In this document: in pieces, positions 63,664 through 64,000 of the stretch
Layout of the letters: the number at the start of each line of letters is the position of its first letter
Position numbering within the stretch: the first letter of the stretch is position 1
NCBI GenBank assembly: GCA_038502055.1
Contig: JAXRKN010000040.1
Location: 3,410,001 to 3,474,000 of the forward strand
DNA: 64,000 nucleotides
Direction: 5' to 3'
Source of the DNA: Tanytarsus gracilentus
Taxonomy: Eukaryota; Arthropoda; Insecta; Diptera; Chironomidae
Position numbers and translations under genes: made by a program
The notes under the pieces: generated by a model
Database searches by the model: none
The model's input: only the letters and a program-made list of their open reading frames with translations
Told to the model about the DNA's origin: nothing

Positions 63664-63825
63664 CTGAGGAGTAATTTTTAAAATCTTTATTCTACAGTTT
63701 TTATTTATAAAATTTTAACAAACTTTATTTCCTTATTTTTTATAAACTTTTAAAATTTTCAATTGCTGCAGATTTTTTGAATTTTATTAAAAACCTTTTT
63801 CAATAATTTTGTATGTCATAAAAAA

Positions 63826-64000
63826 TCACTTGGTAGGATTAAAATAGATTTTGTTGATCACAAGCTTTTCTTTAACAACTTCTAGCTTCACCAAAATTTC
63901 TGAGCCAAATTCAAGTTTCATCGATGATTTAACTCGAGCGTCCGGTGAATATTGATGAATGGTCAAGTGGGGCGGCGAGTTGTCAACGAAAGTTTTTATA
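63826..64000 (-). CDS. C-terminal end of an unrecognised protein (partial)
   Basis: An open frame runs in from the window edge and ends with TGA at 63826-63828, giving 57 residues. It includes NSPPHLTIHQYSPDARVKSS and EFGSEILVKLEVVKEKLVIN, and ends KIYFNPTK. The alternating hydrophobic pattern suggests a beta-rich C-terminal domain. I do not recognise the family. The spacing, same strand as photolyase and 300 nt upstream of it, and the clear stop argue for a true gene end, but a chance frame is possible. Confidence 0.5.
   Translation of the reverse strand, partial: IKTFVDNSPPHLTIHQYSPDARVKSSMKLEFGSEILVKLEVVKEKLVINKIYFNPTK

Noticed and set aside
1..64000. tRNA, rRNA, CRISPR or autonomous transposon genes
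   Set aside because: I looked for tRNA T-arm strings, transposase-like frames and direct-repeat arrays and found none I could support; CRISPR is not expected in an insect nuclear genome.

Overview
The window is nuclear DNA from an insect, most likely a dipteran of the lower (nematoceran) kind. It is strongly AT-rich. Coding regions are split by many introns of about 55-65 nt with canonical GT..AG ends, alongside a few multi-kilobase introns. The best protein matches I can recall are to Drosophila and vertebrate proteins. The species cannot be fixed from the sequence alone. All protein identifications come from recognising family sequence by eye; no database search was possible. Exon boundaries were set by requiring GT/AG splice sites and unbroken reading phase.

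Layout, left to right. (1) 679-2105 (+): 3' part of a WDR47/nemitin-type WD40 gene. (2) 2731-4028 (-): Cdk10 kinase. (3) 4615-31409 (-): an 11-exon dead ringer/retained (ARID3) transcription factor with very large introns. (4) 35547-35846 (-): a small single-exon orphan gene candidate. (5) 38141-43368 (-): a second, compact 5-exon ARID3-type gene with no REKLES region, in tandem with the first. (6) 44680-47968 (+): a cytosolic carboxypeptidase of the CCP6/AGBL4 type. (7) 48792-51764 (-): a protein with two CAP domains, and 55605-56179 (-): a single-CAP protein, both GAPR-1-like. (8) 57348-58541 (-): gamma-SNAP. (9) 59221-61576 (+): LRSAM1-type E3 ligase. (10) 62000-63520 (-): class II CPD photolyase. 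(11) 63826-64000 (-): the 3' end of an unrecognised gene.

Most of the window is a transcription-factor locus: about 39 kb, from 4.6 to 43.4 kb, belongs to the two ARID3/retained paralogues and their introns and spacers. Housekeeping genes (WD40, kinase, gamma-SNAP, E3 ligase, photolyase) are packed closely at both edges, often in convergent or divergent pairs.

The most interesting content is the tandem retained duplication. The upstream copy keeps the ARID DNA-binding domain, has lost the REKLES region, and has fused several exons. The full-length copy carries unusual substitutions in the first ARID helices. A diverged noncoding element occurs twice in the locus. A small TATA-driven orphan gene candidate lies between the two copies.
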